Counted from the first letter of the stretch, positions 1 through 8,203 are shown. The stretch: DNA of 19,926 bases from Paraclostridium ghonii (GCF_023653455.1 NZ_JAKEDR010000048.1:1-19926), one strand, 5' to 3'. A program made the numbers and translations. Notes: generated by a model not told the origin, from the letters alone.

Positions 1-906
1 ATATTTATTCAAATAACAGTTTTATTTTTACTTATTTTAGTTGGATATATATCTAGTATTAAGGGTTTATTAAATAAACCTACTATATCAGGACTTACCA
101 AATTAATAATGACCCTATTTTTACCATCAATGATAATTTGCGCTATGCAAATGGATTTTAACCCCAATTTAGTAAACGATATTGTATCATTAATTATTAT
201 TTCAATATTAATGTATTTTACTACCATTTTAATTGCATTCTTATTTAAATTTTTTATAAAAAATGATACAGATTGTGGTGTTTATCAATACATTATTATC
301 TTTTCAAACGTTGGATTTATGGGTTATCCAGTTATTAGAGCTGTATTAGGAGAAGAAGCTATATTTTTTACTGCAATTTTTAACCTTCCATTTAACTTTT
401 TTGTATTTACAGTTGGAACTTATTTGTTGAATAAACATAATAGTGAATATACTTTTTCAATTAAATCTATTTTAACTCCTCCTATAATAGGAGTTTTAAC
501 TGGGCTTTCATTTTTTCTTTTAAGAATAAAGCTTCCACTGCCTATATTTAATACTTTGAATATGCTAGGAAGTATAACAACACCTTTATCAATGCTCGTT
601 ATAGGAGGTTTATTAGCTAATTCTCCTATAAAGGAAACTTTTATAAATAAAAAATTATACATGGTCTCATTAATAAGGCTTTTAGTAGTACCGTCTGTAG
701 TTTATTTAATATTGAGTTTATATATAAAAAACCCAATACTATTAGGGGTTCCAGTAGTTATATCTGCTATGCCAGCTGCCTCAAATACTGCAATTATGGC
801 AAAAACTTATGATGCAAATGACCAACTAGCTTCCCAAGCTGTATTTTTAACTACATTAATATCAATAGTTACAATTCCACTTGTAAGTATAATTTTACTA
901 AGCTAA
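1..906 (+). CDS. AEC-family transporter (auxin efflux carrier-like permease), 5'-truncated by window edge
   Basis: The reading frame is open from base 1, so the true start lies upstream of the window; the ATG at 109 is internal, because the residues before it (about 36, very hydrophobic, including FLLILVGY and KGLLNK) form a typical first membrane helix and loop of this family. About 301 residues are visible and the family is usually 300-320, so only a few residues are missing. Repeated hydrophobic segments are separated by short loops, and the C-terminal half holds the family-like stretch VPVVISAMPAASNTAIMA in a membrane segment. AEC proteins are secondary carriers in the cytoplasmic membrane that export or import small organic anions such as malate; the substrate cannot be read from sequence. 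The gene ends at a hairpin terminator and converges with the glycosylase gene. Confidence 0.88.
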   Translation: MFIQITVLFLLILVGYISSIKGLLNKPTISGLTKLIMTLFLPSMIICAMQMDFNPNLVNDIVSLIIISILMYFTTILIAFLFKFFIKNDTDCGVYQYIIIFSNVGFMGYPVIRAVLGEEAIFFTAIFNLPFNFFVFTVGTYLLNKHNSEYTFSIKSILTPPIIGVLTGLSFFLLRIKLPLPIFNTLNMLGSITTPLSMLVIGGLLANSPIKETFINKKLYMVSLIRLLVVPSVVYLILSLYIKNPILLGVPVVISAMPAASNTAIMAKTYDANDQLASQAVFLTTLISIVTIPLVSIILLS

Positions 907-939
907 AAATAGTTGTCTATTAATTTTAGACAACTATTT
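907..939. terminator. Bidirectional intrinsic terminator between the AEC permease and the DNA glycosylase
   Basis: A perfect 13-bp stem (907-919 with 927-939) encloses a 7-nt loop. T-runs follow on both strands, so it can stop the permease transcript and the convergent glycosylase transcript. Its right arm overlaps the last codons and the TAG stop of the minus-strand gene. Confidence 0.85.
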
Positions 940-1551
940 TTTAGATATATGTTTATTATCTTTTATATAAAATCTCCATAAATAATCCTTAGCTTCTTGT
1001 GCATAATCAATATTTACTCGTTTACTTTCAACTATTTCAAAACTTTTATTATCTTCATCTAATTCATAACTATCTTTTATAAATAGTTCATTTCCTAATA
1101 CACTCTCAAAGTTCAATTCTTTTTCAATTTTAAGAGCTCTGCATAATTTCCCTGGTCCATTGGTGATATTCTTTTTTTGGTATGTAGTTAAATCTTCATA
1201 TTTTTTGTTATATCTATTTATAGAAATATCATCTATTCCTTTAATAGGTTCTACACCTCTTATAAGCACGCACTGAGGTATATCTTTAGCATTTGCAGAG
1301 ATATTTAAGCAGTAATACATACCGTATATCAAATAAACATATATGGTTCCTCCATCTTCATATAACGGCTTCGTTCTTTCTGTTTTTCTATCTCCATATA
1401 CATGAGCGCCTTTATCTTCAACTCCCATATATGCTTCAGTTTCAACTATTTTAACTACAATTTCTTTATTAGCATATTTTCTTATTAAATACTTCCCAAG
1501 CAAGTTTTTCGATAAAGCTATTGCATCTTCCCTAAAAAATTCTATATCCAT
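934..1551 (-). CDS. DNA-3-methyladenine glycosylase (AAG/MPG family)
   Basis: A base-excision repair enzyme that flips alkylated or deaminated purines out of DNA and cleaves the N-glycosidic bond, leaving an abasic site. The 205 residues match the usual length of the bacterial AAG family. By alignment to human AAG the key residues are present: catalytic Glu39 in ETEAY, base-pocket Tyr41, His50 and Tyr73, intercalating Tyr76 in IYGMYYCLN, Asn83, and the NGPGKL turn near residue 131. It starts with ATG after AAAGGAAGTGGGG. The YbaK-like gene ends 31 bp upstream, so the two are probably cotranscribed and share the terminator at 907-939. Family assignment is secure; lesion preference is not. Confidence 0.95.
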   Translation of the reverse strand: MDIEFFREDAIALSKNLLGKYLIRKYANKEIVVKIVETEAYMGVEDKGAHVYGDRKTERTKPLYEDGGTIYVYLIYGMYYCLNISANAKDIPQCVLIRGVEPIKGIDDISINRYNKKYEDLTTYQKKNITNGPGKLCRALKIEKELNFESVLGNELFIKDSYELDEDNKSFEIVESKRVNIDYAQEAKDYLWRFYIKDNKHISKK

Positions 1552-1582
1552 CTAATCCCCACTTCCTTTGATTTAACTTTAA

Positions 1583-2062
1583 TTATATTATTTCTTCAAA
1601 TTTACTATTTATAACTTTTTGTAAATCATATGGATTTAATTCTATTTGATATCCAATTTTACCAGCACTTACTATAATAGTTTCTAAGTCTTTCCCAGTT
1701 TCATTTATAAACGTCTTGTATAGTTTCTTCATTCCAACTGGAGAACATCCCCCTCTTATATATCCAGTAAGTTTATTTATATCACTTACAGGTATCATCT
1801 CTACCTTTTTTTCTCCTGCTACTTTTGCAGCCTTTTTTAAATCTAAATTTTCATTAACGGGTATTACATAAACGTACACCTCTTTACTAGTTCCCTGTGT
1901 AACCAACGTTTTATATACTTCACTTACATCTTTTCCAATTTTATATGCTACCGATACTCCATCTACTTGATCATCAGAAACATCATATGAAAGCATATTG
2001 TATTTTACCTTTTTAGAATCTAGAATTCTCATTGCATTAGTTTTTATTTTTGCCTTAGCCAT
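1583..2062 (-). CDS. ybaK: YbaK/EbsC-type Cys-tRNA(Pro) deacylase
   Basis: A trans-editing enzyme of the cytoplasm that hydrolyses Cys-tRNA(Pro) mischarged by prolyl-tRNA synthetase. Its 159 residues are the usual size. The catalytic-site lysine is visible as Lys51 in VYKTLV, and the hallmark strand GYIRGGCSPVGMKK lies at residues 100-113, with the glycine and proline that shape the substrate pocket. The start is ATG after AGGAAGTGA at good spacing. It lies 68 bp downstream of the hydrolase and 31 bp upstream of the glycosylase, all on the minus strand. A TATAAT hexamer occurs in the 68-bp gap but has no convincing -35, so a promoter of its own is unproven. Paralogues of this superfamily can edit other aminoacyl-tRNAs. 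Confidence 0.93.
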   Translation of the reverse strand: MAKAKIKTNAMRILDSKKVKYNMLSYDVSDDQVDGVSVAYKIGKDVSEVYKTLVTQGTSKEVYVYVIPVNENLDLKKAAKVAGEKKVEMIPVSDINKLTGYIRGGCSPVGMKKLYKTFINETGKDLETIIVSAGKIGYQIELNPYDLQKVINSKFEEII

Positions 2063-2130
2063 AAAATCACTTCCTAAAATAAATTATATATTTTATTATA
2101 CACCTAAACTTTATTACCTCTTATCATAAT

Positions 2131-2955
2131 TTATAATTCTAAAACTTGTCCAGTCGAAAGGCTTTTTATGTTATCCCCTAAAATTCCCTCTAATATATTA
2201 AATGCTTTTAATCCAGTACAATGGCATGTATAAATTTTATAATTTTTTATAGATAGATTATGTGCTAAATCATTAATAAAACTTAAATCTTCTGTTATTT
2301 TACTTACTGGATTAAATAAATGTAGTCCACCTATTATAAAATCAATCTTTTTACCAACTATTTTTTCTGCTTCTTCTAAAATATTTAATATTCCAGTATG
2401 AGAACACCCAGAAATTAATATTATTTTGCCGTTATCATTCAATATTAAACTTTGTTCATGCTTAAATGCATCTGGAATAAATTTAGTTCCTTCTTTTATA
2501 TATAGACTTTTGTTTGATGTTGGAACTAATTTTTCACCTCTAATATTAGATATTAATCTCATGTTTTGATTTATATTATATACTTCATTCGTTATTACTA
2601 CTCTATTATTGGTTTTAAACTCTGGATTTAATCCAATATAATGCTTTCCATATTTAAATAGTGAAGTATAGTAACTTTCAAAAGCATATTTATTAATATA
2701 TATCTTAGCCTTATCATTATATTTTAAAAATGCTTCTAATCCTCCTCCATGATCTTTATGACCATGAGATATTATTACAATATCAACGTCTTCAATATTT
2801 ACATTTAATTTTTTAGCATTTTTTATAAATGTATCATCTGGACCTAAATCAAATAATATATTATGGTTATCTATATTTAAGTGCATACTCAATCCATGCT
2901 TTTTTTCATACTCTTTTGAAATAGTCGAATTTTCAACTAACGTTGTTATTACCAT
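2131..2955 (-). CDS. Metallo-beta-lactamase-fold hydrolase, COG1237 (MJ0301-like) type
   Basis: A two-metal hydrolase of unknown substrate. The metal-binding motif SHGHKDHGG gives His64, His66, Asp68 and His69 (numbering from the start chosen here). Later motifs GCSHTGILN, GGLHLF and TCHCTG are typical of the COG1237 branch, whose named member is annotated as a dihydropterin-ribofuranosyl-aminobenzene phosphate synthase; that activity should not be assumed here. A longer frame begins at 2970, but the strong GGAGGGG lies inside its first codons and sits 6 nt before the ATG at 2955. The protein therefore most likely has 274 residues and starts MVITTLVEN. It has its own promoter at 2992-3020. 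No terminator is evident before the next minus-strand gene. Confidence 0.88.
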   Translation of the reverse strand: MVITTLVENSTISKEYEKKHGLSMHLNIDNHNILFDLGPDDTFIKNAKKLNVNIEDVDIVIISHGHKDHGGGLEAFLKYNDKAKIYINKYAFESYYTSLFKYGKHYIGLNPEFKTNNRVVITNEVYNINQNMRLISNIRGEKLVPTSNKSLYIKEGTKFIPDAFKHEQSLILNDNGKIILISGCSHTGILNILEEAEKIVGKKIDFIIGGLHLFNPVSKITEDLSFINDLAHNLSIKNYKIYTCHCTGLKAFNILEGILGDNIKSLSTGQVLEL

Positions 2956-2991
2956 ATAAATCCCCTCCATAAAATAAAGCCTTTGTTATTT

Positions 2992-3020
2992 ATAATAATT
3001 CTACAAATTTATATTGTCTA
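2992..3020 (-). promoter_or_regulatory. Sigma-A-type promoter of the hydrolase gene
   Basis: On the minus strand TAGACA (3015-3020, 5 of 6 consensus) is separated by 17 bp from TATTAT (2992-2997, 5 of 6 consensus). Transcription would begin near 2985, about 30 nt before the ATG at 2955. It may also drive the deacylase and glycosylase genes downstream. Confidence 0.6.
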
Positions 3021-3180
3021 CTCTTAAACTCACTTATTTTAGTATAGTTATAAATTAAAATCTACAACGAATTGAATATTATGTATAATGTAATCAAAGT
3101 TCACAATTGTTATATAATGCGAAATGATTATACTTTTGATATCATATAGATAAATAGGAATTTGAAAGTGAGATAAAATT

Positions 3181-3618
3181 ATGGATATTTGGGAAAAGTT
3201 ATATTTAAAAGCAAAAGAGCAATATCATCCTGAAGAAGTATCTCCATTTGTATATGCACATAATGTTGTTTGTGCCTTAGAAAGTGGAAATGGCGAAATA
3301 TTTACAGGGTTTTGTATTGAAAGTTGTGGAGGGGTCCTTGATTTATGTGCAGAAAGAACAACAGCACTAAATATGTACATCAATAGCGGACAAACTGTTA
3401 TTAAAAGGCTAATAGCATTTAGAGATAAAGCACCTTTTGGAGAAGGAAGTGGAATGCCATGTGGTGCTTGTAGAGAGTTTTTAATGCAGTTAAATATTAA
3501 AAATAAAGATATGGAAATTATGGTTGATTACGAAAAACGAGAAATAACGACATTAGAAAAACTTTTACCTGATTGGTGGGGAATGTATCGTTTTAATCAA
3601 AGTGAATCTACTCAATAA
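3181..3618 (+). CDS. Cytidine/blasticidin-S deaminase-family protein
   Basis: A zinc-dependent hydrolytic deaminase fold of 145 residues. The zinc site is complete: Cys56 and catalytic Glu58 in LCAERT, then Cys94 and Cys97 in PCGACRE. In true cytidine deaminases the strand before this carries an Asn that binds the ribose; here the equivalent is Cys45 in FTGFCIES, while the following Glu47 is kept. The C-terminus (LLPDWWGMYRF) recalls the LLP-aromatic tail of blasticidin-S deaminases. The fold is certain, but the substrate is open: a nucleoside, a nucleoside antibiotic or another amino-heterocycle. The ATG follows a modest AAAGTGAGA ribosome site. A TCTACA/TATAAT pair 17 bp apart (3061-3089) is a weak promoter candidate. 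The gene stands alone, divergent from the hydrolase. Confidence 0.85.
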   Translation: MDIWEKLYLKAKEQYHPEEVSPFVYAHNVVCALESGNGEIFTGFCIESCGGVLDLCAERTTALNMYINSGQTVIKRLIAFRDKAPFGEGSGMPCGACREFLMQLNIKNKDMEIMVDYEKREITTLEKLLPDWWGMYRFNQSESTQ

Positions 3619-3687
3619 ATTCCAATTTATATAATAAATTTAATAGGTAATATTAATATATTACGAATAATTCATGTCAAATCAAAT

Positions 3688-3734
3688 AAATAACTACACC
3701 TTAAAATATTTAAAATACTAAGGTGTAGTTATTT
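3688..3734. terminator. Hairpin terminator downstream of the deaminase gene
   Basis: A perfect 16-bp stem (3688-3703 with 3719-3734) surrounds a 15-nt A+T-rich loop. The stem begins in A-runs and ends in T-runs, so it can work in both directions, between the deaminase and the convergent MerR gene. The T-tract on the plus strand is short. Confidence 0.75.
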
Positions 3735-3774
3735 ACACCCACTATAATTATCATGAAGCGGGCTAATATATCCT

Positions 3775-3809
3775 ATAAATAAAATATATAATCATTATAT
3801 TTTATTTAT
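3775..3809. repeat. A+T-only inverted repeat downstream of the MerR gene
   Basis: A perfect 14-bp inverted repeat (3775-3788 with 3796-3809) with a 7-nt loop, made entirely of A and T in the stems. It lies 46 bp beyond the stop codon of the minus-strand MerR gene. It could help end that transcript, but it lacks GC pairs, and such repeats arise by chance in A+T-rich DNA. I see no gene in 3735-3855. Confidence 0.4.
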
Positions 3810-3855
3810 CTTTTCTTTTATACTTTTGACATTTCCATTAATCATATATTTTATC

Positions 3856-4227
3856 TCAATCACACCTCTTAGATTTCATAAAACCTTTATACCAAGTGAT
3901 TTTATCATCAATTTTATCAAGATGTTTTTTTAATTGCTCCAACTCTTTTAATATGTGTTCTCGGTGAGAATTAAAAATTTCCATCCTCTTTTGCAAGGTT
4001 TTATCTCCTTGTGAACAAAGTTCAAAATAAGCTTTTATATCTTTTATCGACATTCCCGTAGATTTAAGACAACATACCATTTCAATTTGATCTAAATCTT
4101 CCTCTGTAAAATAACGTATGCCATTTTTATTTCTATGAGGTGAAATTATATTTTCTTTTTCATAGTAGCGAATTGTATGCTGAGTTAAGTTAAATTTTTT
4201 TGCTACCTCTGAAATTGTATAATTCAT
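3856..4227 (-). CDS. MerR-family transcriptional regulator, AdhR/NmlR-like
   Basis: A 123-residue regulator: winged helix-turn-helix at residues 1-70 (ISEVAKKFNLTQHTIRYYEKENII, then IRYFTEEDL) followed by a dimerising coiled coil at about 75-115. There is no long effector domain. Cys53 in MVCCLKS aligns with the single reactive cysteine of Bacillus subtilis AdhR, which responds to aldehydes; here Cys52 is a second adjacent cysteine, with further ones at 71 and 122. The gene is divergent from the alcohol dehydrogenase, and a MerR-type operator lies between them, so it very probably activates that gene in response to an electrophile or aldehyde. The ATG follows AGGAGG by 7 nt. An autoregulatory promoter is possible (TTGACA on the minus strand at 4281-4286) but its -10 is poor. 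Confidence 0.9.
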   Translation of the reverse strand: MNYTISEVAKKFNLTQHTIRYYEKENIISPHRNKNGIRYFTEEDLDQIEMVCCLKSTGMSIKDIKAYFELCSQGDKTLQKRMEIFNSHREHILKELEQLKKHLDKIDDKITWYKGFMKSKRCD

Positions 4228-4304
4228 TCTTCATCCTCCTACAATTTATTTAGATATACATTACTTCTTATAAAAAAAATTGTCAATATTAAAAAATAAA
4301 GCTA

Positions 4305-4335
4305 TTGACTTAGAGTTAACTCTAAGTATTAATAT
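4305..4335 (+). promoter_or_regulatory. MerR-type promoter-operator of the alcohol dehydrogenase
   Basis: TTGACT (4305-4310) and TAATAT (4330-4335) are 19 bp apart, the overlong spacing typical of MerR-activated promoters. A perfect 20-bp palindrome (4308-4327, half-site ACTTAGAGTT) fills the spacer. MerR proteins twist such DNA to bring the two boxes into phase. The start codon is about 70 bp downstream. Confidence 0.85.
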
Positions 4336-4403
4336 TAACTTAAGAAAATTCTATGAAATAAATATAAGATTTGAATAAATAAAAAAATTAGGAGGAATTG
4401 ATT

Positions 4404-5582
4404 TTGTTAAACTTTGATTATCAAAATAGAACTAGAATAATTTTTGGAAAATATGAACACAAAAATATAGGAAAGTTAATTAAACCTTATGCTAATAAAG
4501 TTTTATTCCACTTTGGGGGACAAAGCATTAAAAATAGCGGATTATATGATGATGTTATCAATTCGCTTTTAGAAAATAAAGTAGACTTTGTTGAGCTAGG
4601 AGGCGTAAAGCCAAACCCTCGTTTATCTCTTGTACACGAAGGAATTAAACTATGTAGAAAAGAAAAAGTAGACTTTATCTTAGCTGTAGGTGGCGGAAGT
4701 GTAATAGATTCTGCTAAAGCCATTGCAATAGGAGTTCCTTATAACGGCGATGTATGGGATTTCTACTCCAAGGATATAGAAATTAAAGAAGCACTTACAG
4801 TTTCAACTATTCTAACTATACCAGCAGCAGGTAGTGAATCTAGTACTGGAACAGTTATTACAAATGAAGAAGAACAACTAAAGTTATCTTGTGGATGCGA
4901 ATTACTTAGACCTTTATTAAGTATAATTAATCCTAAACTATATTTCACACTTCCTAAGAATCAAATTGCCAATGGAATTAGTGATATGATGAGTCATATA
5001 ATGGAACGTTATTTTACTAATACTCCTAATACAGATTTAATTGATGGTTTATGTGAAAGTACGCTAAAAACTATAATGAGAAATGGTTCAATCATTATAA
5101 AAGATAATAAAAATTATGATGCTTGGGCTGAAATAGCTTTATCTGGAAATATCGCCCATAATGGATTACTTGGTCTAGGAAGAGAACAAGACTGGGCTTC
5201 TCATAAAATAGAACATGAACTTAGTGCTATATATGATGTTGCTCATGGAGCAGGTCTTTCTGTTGTAACTCTTGCATGGATGAAGTATGTGTATAAAGAA
5301 AATTTACCTATGTTTGAGCAATTCGCTATAAATGTTATGGGAGTTGAAAAGGAATTTAAGTCGCAAGAAGAAATTATAAATGATGGAATTGAAAAATTGA
5401 AATTATTCTACAAAAGCCTAGGGTTACCTACTAATTTAAAAGAACTTAACATTGATGAATCTAATTTAGAACTGATGGCAAAAAAATGTACTAATTTTAA
5501 AGATGGAAAAGAAATTCTTATTGGTGGATTGAAAAAGCTTAATTGGGAAGATGTTCTAGCTATATATAATTTAGCTTTATAA
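4404..5582 (+). CDS. Iron-containing (group III) alcohol dehydrogenase, BDH/YugJ-like
   Basis: A cytoplasmic NAD(P)H-dependent dehydrogenase that reduces aldehydes such as butyraldehyde or acetaldehyde to alcohols. Numbered from the start used here (392 residues), the nucleotide motif GGGS is at 96-99 and the metal ligands Asp194, His198, His267 and His281 are all present in GISDMMSH, WASHKIEHE and DVAHGAG. The frame can be read from TTG at 4398, but GGAGG (4391-4395) ends only 2 nt before it. The TTG at 4404 has 8-nt spacing and gives the family-typical start MLNFDYQNRTRIIFGK. It is preceded by the MerR operator, so induction by a reactive aldehyde or similar stress is likely. Monocistronic, ending at the hairpin 5605-5646. 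Its exact substrate is unknown. Confidence 0.92.
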   Translation: MLNFDYQNRTRIIFGKYEHKNIGKLIKPYANKVLFHFGGQSIKNSGLYDDVINSLLENKVDFVELGGVKPNPRLSLVHEGIKLCRKEKVDFILAVGGGSVIDSAKAIAIGVPYNGDVWDFYSKDIEIKEALTVSTILTIPAAGSESSTGTVITNEEEQLKLSCGCELLRPLLSIINPKLYFTLPKNQIANGISDMMSHIMERYFTNTPNTDLIDGLCESTLKTIMRNGSIIIKDNKNYDAWAEIALSGNIAHNGLLGLGREQDWASHKIEHELSAIYDVAHGAGLSVVTLAWMKYVYKENLPMFEQFAINVMGVEKEFKSQEEIINDGIEKLKLFYKSLGLPTNLKELNIDESNLELMAKKCTNFKDGKEILIGGLKKLNWEDVLAIYNLAL

Positions 5583-5604
5583 TCTTTAATTATTCTGCTA
5601 TTAA

Positions 5605-5646
5605 AAATACCCATAATAATCATATCTAGAATTATTATGGGTATTT
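5605..5646. terminator. Bidirectional terminator between the alcohol dehydrogenase and ecfT
   Basis: A perfect 16-bp stem (5605-5620 with 5631-5646) with a 10-nt loop. Five T residues follow on the minus strand and three on the plus strand, so it serves both convergent genes, more strongly the ECF operon. Confidence 0.85.
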
Positions 5647-5669
5647 AACATTTCATTAGCTTGTTTTTA

Positions 5670-6500
5670 CTATACAAACGGATTATAGAATCTATTTCCA
5701 TTTTTAAATGTAATATATAAAGATCCTATTAATATTACTATAGCTAATATTATAGCTATATAATCACTAGTTTTAAACTTTCTTTCATTATACCAAGTAC
5801 GCTTTCTTTTGTTTCCAAATCCTCTAAGCTCCATAGCACAACTTATAACCTCTATTCTCTCTAAACTAGAAAATATTAATGGCATAAGTATAGATGAAAT
5901 GTTTTTTATACGCTTAACTAGCTTTTCTTTCCTAGACATTTCTATTCCTCTAGCTTGTTGAGCATATGATATATCATGATAATCTCTTTGTATATCTGGT
6001 ATATATCTTAAAGCTATTGCAACAGAATATGCAATCTTATAATTTATTCCAATTTTATTTAATGATGCTGCAAATTCACTTGGATCAGTAGTTACTATAA
6101 ATAATAAAGCCATAGGAATAGTAGCTAATATTTTTAAGTTAAAATTCAACTGATAAAATAGTTGCTCTGCTGTTATGGTATATGGACCTATCAATTTAAT
6201 TAAATCAGTTCGGCTTCCATATATTTCAACACCTTGGTATGGTCCTAATATAAATATGGCAATATTATTTAATACCATAAAGAATAAAATAAAATATATA
6301 ACAAAAGCTACATCTTTAAATTTCACTTTAGAAATTTTAAATATTATCAAACTTAATATTAACATCCCTGCAATAACCCTAGTATCATAAGTTATCATAG
6401 ATGCTATTGACCAAGCTATAAAGAATATTAATTTCGTGGCACCTGTTAGATTATGGATAGGTGAATCTTCTTTTATATATGATAGCATTGTTGTTTTCAT
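5670..6500 (-). CDS. ecfT: ECF transporter T component (transmembrane coupling protein)
   Basis: The integral membrane scaffold of an energy-coupling-factor vitamin or metabolite importer. The 276 residues have hydrophobic segments at about 22-55, 62-86, 123-137 and 245-265. Two cytoplasmic coupling motifs lie between: AQQARGIE (Ala183-Arg184-Gly185) and AMELRGFG (Leu225-Arg226-Gly227); these short X-R-G motifs dock on the two ATPase subunits. The ATG overlaps the TGA of the ATPase gene by 4 bp (ATGA), showing translational coupling. It is last in a three-gene operon and ends before the terminator at 5605-5646. Assignment is firm; substrate specificity rests with the S component. Confidence 0.94.
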   Translation of the reverse strand: MKTTMLSYIKEDSPIHNLTGATKLIFFIAWSIASMITYDTRVIAGMLILSLIIFKISKVKFKDVAFVIYFILFFMVLNNIAIFILGPYQGVEIYGSRTDLIKLIGPYTITAEQLFYQLNFNLKILATIPMALLFIVTTDPSEFAASLNKIGINYKIAYSVAIALRYIPDIQRDYHDISYAQQARGIEMSRKEKLVKRIKNISSILMPLIFSSLERIEVISCAMELRGFGNKRKRTWYNERKFKTSDYIAIILAIVILIGSLYITFKNGNRFYNPFV

Positions 6501-8203
6501 ATCCTTCTAACCCTCCTATCACAATCAATAAATTTATTAACAAAGCTTCTTGGGTCTTTTAATCCACATTTTACAGCTAGTTCATAAACAGATGTTTCCT
6601 TTAAATTAGCTTTTTTTATAACATCTTCGTTAGTTAAAACATTAGCTGATGTATTATCATCTAATTTAATACCATCAGATATAACTATTGCTCTGTTTGT
6701 ATACTCAAGCATTAAGTGCATGTCATGAGTTATCATTATTATAGTTACACCTTGTTTATTTAAATCTGTTAAAAACTCCATTATCTCATTGTAATGTTTA
6801 AAATCTTGACCTGCTGTAGGCTCATCTAAAATTATTATTTCTGGATTTAGAACTAGTATAGAAGCTATAGTAACACGCTTTTTCTGTCCATAACTAAGCG
6901 CTGATATAGGCCAATTTCTATATTCATATAATCCACAAATTCTTAATGTTTCATATACTTTTTCTTTTATTGTTTCTTCATCAAATCCCCTAAATCTAAG
7001 ACCTAATGCAACTTCATCAAATATCATAGTTTTAGAGATCATTTGATTAGGATTTTGCATAACTATCCCGATCTTTTGTGCACGCTCTTTTATAGAATCA
7101 TCTATTATATCTCTATTATTTAAAAGTATTTGTCCGCTTGTTTGTTTATAAAAACCACATATTAGTTTAGATATAGTAGACTTTCCAGCTCCATTTTTTC
7201 CTACTATACTAACCATTTCACCCTTATTTATTTTAAATGAAATATCTTTTAAAATTGGTTTATTTTTTTCATATTTAAATGATACATTTTTTAACTCAAG
7301 CAATACATCATAAGCATTTTTTTCGTTACATACACTGCTATTGCTATCCCATTTTTTTAGATATCCACTGCACATATTTATGTCTATTGTGTCTATATGT
7401 CCAGGCTTCATCTCTTTAGTTATATCAACTCCAGCATACTTAAGAGCTGTAATGTATAAAGGCTCTCTTATTCCACTTTTAATTAAAATATCTGAAGATA
7501 TAAGTTCATCTGCATCCATATCTGCAACTATTTCGCCTTCATTCATAACTATAATCCTATCAACATCACAGTGAAGTACATCTTCTAATCTATGTTCTAT
7601 TATAAGAATTGTTTTATTTGTTTCATTTTTTATTTTTTCTATAAGTTCTATAGCGCTTTTCCCCGTTGCAGGATCTAAACTTGCTAAAGGTTCATCAAAT
7701 AGTAATATATCTACATTATCAACTGTAACTCCAGCTAGAGTAACTCTTTGTTTTTGACCACCTGATAAACTGTATGGTGCTGAATCTAATTGATTGTCTA
7801 TTCCTACTAATTTTGAAACTTTTTGTACCATAGATTTCATTTTACTTTGAGGCGTACAATCATTTTCTAATTTAAACGCTATATCTTCAGCAACTGTTAA
7901 TCCTATAAACTGACTATCTGGGTCTTGAAGTACTGTTCCTACAGTTTTTGATATTTCAAATATACCCATCTCTTTTGTTTCTTTTCCAATTATTTTTAAG
8001 CTACCCGTACTACTTCCTTGATAATAAAAAGGTGTAAGACCATTTATACAATGAGCCAAAGTACTTTTTCCAGAACCAGACGGACCTACTACTAATACCT
8101 TCTCTCCTTCATAAATCGTAAGATTGATATTTTTTAAAGTAGGTTTAGCTTGAACTCTATATTTAAAAGTAAAATCTTTAAATTCTATTATTTTCTTTTT
8201 CAT
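6497..8203 (-). CDS. ECF transporter ATPase with two fused nucleotide-binding domains (YkoD-like)
   Basis: A 568-residue protein carrying both ABC ATPases of the ECF module in one chain. Domain 1: Walker A GPSGSGKST at 40-48, Q-loop Gln93, signature LSGGQ at 146-150, Walker B ending Asp170-Glu171, switch His204. Domain 2: Walker A GKNGAGKST at 335-343, Gln383, signature LSYGQ at 436-440, Asp460-Glu461, His493. Both sites look catalytically complete; the second signature has Tyr in place of the first Gly. A linker of about 60 residues (240-300) joins them. It starts 12 bp after the S-component stop, with AAGGAG 6 nt before the ATG, and overlaps ecfT by 4 bp. Many ECF systems use two separate ATPases, so the fusion is a family trait of this operon type, not an anomaly. 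Confidence 0.94.
   Translation of the reverse strand: MKKKIIEFKDFTFKYRVQAKPTLKNINLTIYEGEKVLVVGPSGSGKSTLAHCINGLTPFYYQGSSTGSLKIIGKETKEMGIFEISKTVGTVLQDPDSQFIGLTVAEDIAFKLENDCTPQSKMKSMVQKVSKLVGIDNQLDSAPYSLSGGQKQRVTLAGVTVDNVDILLFDEPLASLDPATGKSAIELIEKIKNETNKTILIIEHRLEDVLHCDVDRIIVMNEGEIVADMDADELISSDILIKSGIREPLYITALKYAGVDITKEMKPGHIDTIDINMCSGYLKKWDSNSSVCNEKNAYDVLLELKNVSFKYEKNKPILKDISFKINKGEMVSIVGKNGAGKSTISKLICGFYKQTSGQILLNNRDIIDDSIKERAQKIGIVMQNPNQMISKTMIFDEVALGLRFRGFDEETIKEKVYETLRICGLYEYRNWPISALSYGQKKRVTIASILVLNPEIIILDEPTAGQDFKHYNEIMEFLTDLNKQGVTIIMITHDMHLMLEYTNRAIVISDGIKLDDNTSANVLTNEDVIKKANLKETSVYELAVKCGLKDPRSFVNKFIDCDRRVRRI

Noticed and set aside
7341..7574. Plus-strand frame opposite the double ATPase linker region
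   Set aside because: It is a shadow of the ABC ATPase gene, with no ribosome site.
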